Positions 57,861 through 64,000 of a stretch of 64,000 nt of DNA are shown piece after piece. The DNA comes from Hofstenia miamia (taxonomy: Eukaryota > Xenacoelomorpha > Acoela): NCBI GenBank assembly GCA_004352715.1, contig SCFE01000043.1:104246-168245 (forward strand). The letters are read 5' to 3'. A model generated the notes under the pieces. It searched no databases, was not told the DNA's origin, and saw only the letters and a program-made list of their open reading frames with translations. The position numbers were made by a program, and so were the translations under genes. The number at the start of each line of letters is the position of its first letter. The first letter of the stretch is position 1.

Positions 57861-60800
57861 AGCTAGTGGTTGTTTTGTATTAAGAAATATTTGTCTAAAA
57901 ATTTTAAAAATTTGTTTGTTTCCAAATCAGCTGCAACAAGAATAATATTCAACACACTGACAAGTTTTGAAAAGAGGCTGTACAACATCTCACTTATGAA
58001 TATTAAAATAAACTTTACTTCGTTGATGTCGTGTCTGTTACAGAGTTAGGGCATTATCACGCTTTGCAAATAAACAAGGCTAATAACATCAGGTGTCATC
58101 ATCTGATTAATAACGAAGTATCCATGTATGAAAAAGACAAGTGACAAAACTAGTTCAACTCCAAGTTATTTTTAGAACAGCTCGGATACTACATATGCAG
58201 TAAAAGATTGTCATTTAAAAAATTTCTATAGTAACTGGCTGGACAAATAATTTTTTAAGCATCATACCCCATCTGTTGTCGTTTTAATTTCTGTTAGCAT
58301 GAATTCTATTTTACTATTTTAGGAAATTCAGGTAGGCTACCTTAAGAATGACCATGCACATAGCAATCAAATATGCTATAGCCTAAACCTCAGTAGCGTG
58401 GAAACAGTTGTAGGAAACCTCGAAAAAGCAATAGATGTTCACATGTTTCAACCTCATCCCAACACCCCATTCTTTAATTGCCAAAAACTATCAGATTTTC
58501 TACATTAAAAGGAAGTGGGGGCACTTTGAAATCTATCTTCGAATGAATATCTGTTTCTTTACCATTTTTTTCGTCCTCATAAGAAATAATACCAAAAAAA
58601 AATTAAAATGCTTTTGGTTTAGATTTACATTACTTTAACAACATTTTTGGGAATTTAAGAGCAAAAGAAAGGGAAAGGTAGCATATCTTGTAAACATACA
58701 CCAATAGATGCAGAATACCTCTTCAATATATTTTTGTGGGAAGTATGGTATTTTTAGTTTTTTTCACACTCTTGCATCCACTAGATCGCGTATGAAGAAA
58801 AAATAAAATTTTTTCACGTATCAATTTCATGTGAAAATTTAAAAAAGAAGAAGGTGACAAATCCTAAATCGAAAATGCTATACAAAACCATATTCCCTCT
58901 CTCACTTGCCTCTTAACCTTAGTGATTCTAATCAAAATAATGAATTTTATAAAATTCTGCATTGTAGAATTGAATACTAAAGTTCATCAATTTTGAGTTT
59001 AAGAAAACAACTATGAAAACGATAGGATTTTATCTAACGCACAAAATATCCTCAACAGTTACAACTCTAAAATTCAGACTATAATTATATAATATGACAA
59101 CGCACTCTACATAAAATACAATTTTTTAGAAAACTATTTAACTATGGAATCTTTACTTAGAGAAATTTCATAAATCAATTAAGAAATAGTAAAATATAAT
59201 AGGACAGATTAAAATTTATTCACATAGATAGAACCTAAAGCTCCATAATTCATGCGTGAAATTCTTACCTTGATATGTTCTTTACAATTCATTAGATAAT
59301 ACAATTTATTAGAAATAAATACTTAATGGTTGTAATTTCCCTACTGATATCTTATTCAGTAAAAAATTTATGAGGCAGTCAATTTCTATCACCAGTGACA
59401 TTCCCCGTTAATGATAAAACAGCAGCATCCTACGCTTTTCTTCGTATGTTCGGGGTAGGTCTACAAATAGAAACATCATTAAATTAAATAAAAGAAAAGT
59501 CGTCTAATCTGTGAAAATTTAGGAATGTAATGTAATCCCTAAAATGATTATTTTTTAGATTAATTCTACAAAATAAAAAGTGGTTTAAGTAGAACCCTTT
59601 GAACCAGGCTTAAATGTATAAAGCCAAGAGATGAAAATGTTGATGTGCTTTAGTAATATGAAGAGAACTAACTTTAATTTTTATTTGTTAATTAAATAAT
59701 TCTATATATATCGACTAGTTTTCAAATGTTAGGCAGGGCCCCTAATGTTTCAACAATTCCAAAATTTGATTTAGATGCTTTGATGAGTTCCTTATTTAAG
59801 GGAGTAGTGAAAATTAGGAATAAGCGCAATTCGGTCCCCGAGAGTAGACATTAATATTAATTATTTGATTGTATACTAAATCTTAGTTTATCATCAACCG
59901 AATCGTTAGAATTACAAATTTTGATAAAAATTCATTCACGTAACATTTCAAACAGACTAAAATAGTGAAAAGTTCTTGTCGGTGAGCTTCATTGATGATA
60001 CGAAACTAAACAGAACGTTAATATGTTTAGAAAAAATATCAATGTGTACTACTAAATAGGTCTACATGTGAAAACTTGAAGTTAAACTGCCCATATCTTT
60101 TATACAGGACCAGCAGTTTCTTTCAAATTTTCGAGAAATTTTCTTCATGCCTATTATAAATTTTAAAATCCTGAGATTGATCACATTTATTGGTGAATGT
60201 GCTTCAACTGAATATTGAAAAGCCGAGGCCCTAACGAAAAGCGACGAAGACACTCCTCTATCCAGTTGTGTTTCCAGATTTTGGATATCTTTATTAGATA
60301 GTGAATTAAAAGGGTTTAAAAATTTTTCGAGAAACAAAAATTTCCAAATTTCCTAGGCACTTCAATGCTAAGATCAAGTATCTATTAGATATGATTTAAT
60401 ATTAACAAAATCATCAGTTGGAGAAGTGTATCAATTTAATATTGTAGTCGCAATTAATATTTGAGTCAATTATTTACCTAGTCACTACTATGACTTGGTT
60501 TATTAAAAGCAAGGACATAATCTTAAGATGCCTGTTTAGTTAGAAAATGCTGGACAAGGTATACCTAGTCATTTCACTTTGAACAATAGGAAACCGATCA
60601 CTCTTCTCCCAATCTTTACTCTTCTCCGAATGAAGTGGGATTTCTCGATGCAGCCATCCATTATTCATTGCACATGATTGTGGCTCTCTGTATAGATCTT
60701 CAGGAGCTAAAATGAATTCTTAGGGAGATCTCACGTTTTATAGTTTTGACTTGAACTCTTAAATATCGTATTTTTTTAAATAATACAAGTGAACAGAATA

Positions 60801-61386
60801 GCTGAAAGACAAATATAAACATATATTATATATAATTAAAACACATTTTACAACTATAGAATTATTTTTAGCAATAAATCGAACAATACAATATACAAAA
60901 AGTCTATGAAAAATTCTATGCTGTGATAACTATTTCATGATTATAGGCATTTTCACATTATTTTTTAGACTATTAAAGAAATTAGGCTCCAATTGAAGAT
61001 TTGATGAACTCAGACAAGGCAGAACATACATTTATTCTGTGTTGAATTTTTCTTGACAAATGACTATACTGATGCCGACGAGTTAAACTTTTTACTGTCT
61101 TTCATTGCAATTCAAAATTATTACTCTACTAACAAGTAGAAAATGATGAAATTTGTGAAAACTAACATGTTAATTTAAGGTTAACTCTGAAATGTTTATA
61201 TTTAGTTTACAAATATTAAATTTTGATAGGCCTACTGCTTCAGAAAGACATCCTAACAAAAATTCCATTAAAATTATTGTAAGATAAGATAAAATCAAAA
61301 CAAAAAAGCAATATATTTTTTAATGGTATTAATGAAATTTTGTCTTGCACATCCTTATCATCCTTTGGCGATTACAAAACTACTTC
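57861..61386. other. Long non-coding stretch
   Basis: About 3.5 kb of AT-rich DNA. The frame 60062-60337 (-, 91 codons) has no domain. No repeats or RNA genes recognised. Confidence 0.4.
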
Positions 61387-61520
61387 TTAGGCCACGGTTA
61401 GACTACCTGATTGGTAGCAAGAAAAGAAACAAAATCACGTCGAAACGTCAAAATAATTGGCGTTTCGACGTGATTTTGTTTCTTTTCTTGCTCCAATCAC
61501 GTAGTCTAACCGTGGCCTTA
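61387..61520. mobile_element. Hairpin MITE of PIF/Harbinger type with TTA target duplication
   Basis: The segment 61390-61517 is one long inverted repeat. Arms of 58 and 57 bases (left begins GGCCACGGTTAGACTAC) differ by one substitution and one indel and enclose a 13-base loop. TTA stands on both sides (61387-61389 and 61518-61520). A TWA (TTA/TAA) duplication with GG-starting termini is the hallmark of PIF/Harbinger transposition. It has no coding capacity, so it needs a transposase from elsewhere. The near-perfect arms suggest a recent insertion or ongoing arm correction. Confidence 0.85.
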
Positions 61521-62295
61521 TCAAGTAAATCTGCAAAATTTGAGTATCAATGTCGCAGAAGACGTACTAACTCACATGTAGATACTTTCAATACAAAGTT
61601 AGGAGTTATTCTTTTTCAAATAGTTTTGTCCAAAATGGAGCACTTGAACTAAGTACAATCTAAAACATTCAAATTATATGGAAAGTTGTTAGAAGGAAAA
61701 CATGATGCAGTTCTAGCATGCCCAAAAATTTGTAGAATTTTGGAAACTTAAAAGCAATGATGCAATATTTCAAAAGGCTAAAGTTATTTTAGGACATCAT
61801 CAGAAGAAGTGAAAAGCATTGGAATATTTTTCAACTATAAATAAATAAGTACAATTCATTCAAAAAATATCCTGAGCGTATCCACTTAAACTGTAGGCGG
61901 CTTAAATTCTTAATCTAAATCTGGAAACCTTCATATACCCTGTATCTCATTCAAACTGTTCGAGGGTTTACAATGCCTAAAGCGACATAAACACTTGAAA
62001 ATATTGTTAAAATCACATAGCTGCTAAAAATAAAACTAAAGACCTCTAACTTAATACGAAAAGGTTCTTGACTATTCCTAATGTAAAATGTCTACTAGAA
62101 GAAACGCTACAAACAAAAATTTTTAATGAAACTCAGACTAATTTTGTATTGCGATCGTACAATGCAATATGCATTCAATAACACTAATCAGTATCTCCAT
62201 TAGAACTGTAGACATGTAACATAAAGCAACTGGCATAACGTAAATGTTTGCGCGAGGACTGCAGACGAATTGAGGAAAGTTTGCTCAAACACTGT
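61521..62295. other. Non-coding stretch
   Basis: Nothing recognised. Confidence 0.45.
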
Positions 62296-62519
62296 ATAAT
62301 AATAATAATAATAATAATCAAAGCAAATTTATTGCAGTAAATAAATGACAGTAAAAAAAGCTACAAACTACAAATACATGTATTTACAAAATAATAATAA
62401 AATATATATAGAATAAATGTGTGTGTGTCTATGTGTGTGGTGAGCTCAGTGTAAAAAACCACAAAATGTATTTGGCTTTTTTCTAAAGCTTTTAAGGAGA
62501 TTTTTGTTTTTGGTTTTTG
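62296..62519 (-). mobile_element. CR1/L2-like element 3' end with (ATT)n tail, minus strand
   Basis: Reading the minus strand from the gap edge gives KNKNLLKSFRKKPNTFCGFLH and a stop, a Lys-rich C-terminus like that of CR1-type ORF2 (compare KKFRKKLKQFLL at 17.9 kb). An AT-rich 3' UTR follows with GCAATAAATTTGCTTTG, nearly the same as at 17.69 kb, and then (ATT)n (62318-62296). The body of the element is in the 1000-N gap. Confidence 0.68.
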
Positions 62520-63519
62520 NNNNNNNNNNNNNNNNNNNNNNNNNNNNNNNNNNNNNNNNNNNNNNNNNNNNNNNNNNNNNNNNNNNNNNNNNNNNNNNNN
62601 NNNNNNNNNNNNNNNNNNNNNNNNNNNNNNNNNNNNNNNNNNNNNNNNNNNNNNNNNNNNNNNNNNNNNNNNNNNNNNNNNNNNNNNNNNNNNNNNNNNN
62701 NNNNNNNNNNNNNNNNNNNNNNNNNNNNNNNNNNNNNNNNNNNNNNNNNNNNNNNNNNNNNNNNNNNNNNNNNNNNNNNNNNNNNNNNNNNNNNNNNNNN
62801 NNNNNNNNNNNNNNNNNNNNNNNNNNNNNNNNNNNNNNNNNNNNNNNNNNNNNNNNNNNNNNNNNNNNNNNNNNNNNNNNNNNNNNNNNNNNNNNNNNNN
62901 NNNNNNNNNNNNNNNNNNNNNNNNNNNNNNNNNNNNNNNNNNNNNNNNNNNNNNNNNNNNNNNNNNNNNNNNNNNNNNNNNNNNNNNNNNNNNNNNNNNN
63001 NNNNNNNNNNNNNNNNNNNNNNNNNNNNNNNNNNNNNNNNNNNNNNNNNNNNNNNNNNNNNNNNNNNNNNNNNNNNNNNNNNNNNNNNNNNNNNNNNNNN
63101 NNNNNNNNNNNNNNNNNNNNNNNNNNNNNNNNNNNNNNNNNNNNNNNNNNNNNNNNNNNNNNNNNNNNNNNNNNNNNNNNNNNNNNNNNNNNNNNNNNNN
63201 NNNNNNNNNNNNNNNNNNNNNNNNNNNNNNNNNNNNNNNNNNNNNNNNNNNNNNNNNNNNNNNNNNNNNNNNNNNNNNNNNNNNNNNNNNNNNNNNNNNN
63301 NNNNNNNNNNNNNNNNNNNNNNNNNNNNNNNNNNNNNNNNNNNNNNNNNNNNNNNNNNNNNNNNNNNNNNNNNNNNNNNNNNNNNNNNNNNNNNNNNNNN
63401 NNNNNNNNNNNNNNNNNNNNNNNNNNNNNNNNNNNNNNNNNNNNNNNNNNNNNNNNNNNNNNNNNNNNNNNNNNNNNNNNNNNNNNNNNNNNNNNNNNNN
63501 NNNNNNNNNNNNNNNNNNN
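62520..63519. other. Assembly gap (exactly 1000 N)
   Basis: Hides the body of the minus-strand CR1-like element. Ends at an AT array (63520-63560). Confidence 0.99.
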
Positions 63520-63561
<42 letters not shown>

Positions 63562-63945
63562 CAAAGACCCAGTTTCGAAAAATTTAGTTTTATCCCGATG
63601 TGATTACATTTAGGAACCAGAATAAATGAACATCTAAATGGGAATCTAAGATCAGAAATATGTTTACATAAACATACTGCAAGCGAAGATAATTTCTATA
63701 TACTATTAAGATAAAACTATCCAAAATCAGTGAAGCAATATACATTAAGGAAACTAAAAATATCAACAATTAAATAAACAACAAAGCATGTTAACTAATT
63801 TTTGAAGTGCATGAAATACTAATTTATATAGTATGGTTATTGTAAATTTATTATTGTATTATTGCTGTACTGATGGTGATTTACAATCTAACTGGTCTAT
63901 GCTAACGTCTAGCAAGCATGTATATAAAGATCAGTATAATTATAC

Positions 63946-63981
<36 letters not shown>

Positions 63982-64000
63982 CTATGTATATATATATATA
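63520..64000. other. AT microsatellites and non-coding DNA at the window end
   Basis: (AT)n at 63520-63560, 63951-63980 and 63985-64000 with unassigned AT-rich DNA between. Confidence 0.8.

Noticed and set aside
60062-60337. 91-codon minus-strand frame as a possible exon
   Set aside because: No recognisable domain and no supporting splice or polyadenylation signals.

Overview
The window looks like a draft-assembly scaffold from an AT-rich invertebrate animal genome. The reasons are spliced coding exons with consensus GT-AG sites, a PLAC8-family membrane protein gene, long intergenic stretches, many (AT)n and (AAT)n microsatellites, and a typical metazoan mix of old transposons: Ty3/gypsy, CR1/L2-like and R4/Dong-like non-LTR elements, Penelope-like elements, hAT, Tc1, mariner and a Harbinger-type MITE. 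I cannot name the species. There is no bacterial, phage or CRISPR content.

Only two host genes can be supported. One is a single-exon 639-codon gene (5645-7564, +) for a Ser/Lys-rich, probably disordered protein with a cysteine cluster and no recognised family. The other is a two-coding-exon PLAC8-domain gene (53296-55481, +; 207 residues when spliced at phase 0). Its intron carries an 85-bp AT array and a tiny palindromic insertion.

Layout. 1-1271: decayed Ty3/gypsy pol cut by the window edge. 4341-4584: Tc1 remnant. 13.4-13.8 kb: two copies of an ultrashort palindromic insertion. 14.5-22.4 kb: a retroelement nest with two near-identical 5'-truncated R4/Dong-like copies, each fused to an AAT repeat, around opposed CR1/L2-like pieces and an ORF1 with an SGNH-esterase-like domain. 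25.4-25.9 kb: 3' end of a CR1/L2-like element with an (ATT)n tail. 28.8-29.4 kb: dead mariner. 30.1 kb: 30-bp minisatellite. 30.6-31.8 kb: Penelope-like element with GIY-YIG domain. 38.08-41.65 kb: a structurally complete but dead hAT element with TIRs and an 8-bp target duplication. 42.4-48.1 kb: CR1-like and two further Penelope-like relics. 53.3-55.5 kb: PLAC8 gene. 56.6-57.9 kb: CR1-like relic. 61.4 kb: Harbinger-type hairpin MITE. 62.3 kb: another CR1-like 3' end. The remaining DNA is AT-rich without recognisable genes.

The assembly needs care. Several N joins (15914, 19394-19526, 33980, 40702, 50820-50831 and, differently, 42740) are flanked by near-identical direct copies of 30-1023 bp, which are most likely unmerged contig ends or alleles and not real tandem duplications. 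Three gaps are exactly 1000 N.

The most unusual observation is a family of 27-32 bp near-perfect palindromes (three copies), each flanked by a different 7-8 bp direct repeat. They look like the smallest possible non-autonomous insertions of a cut-and-paste transposon.
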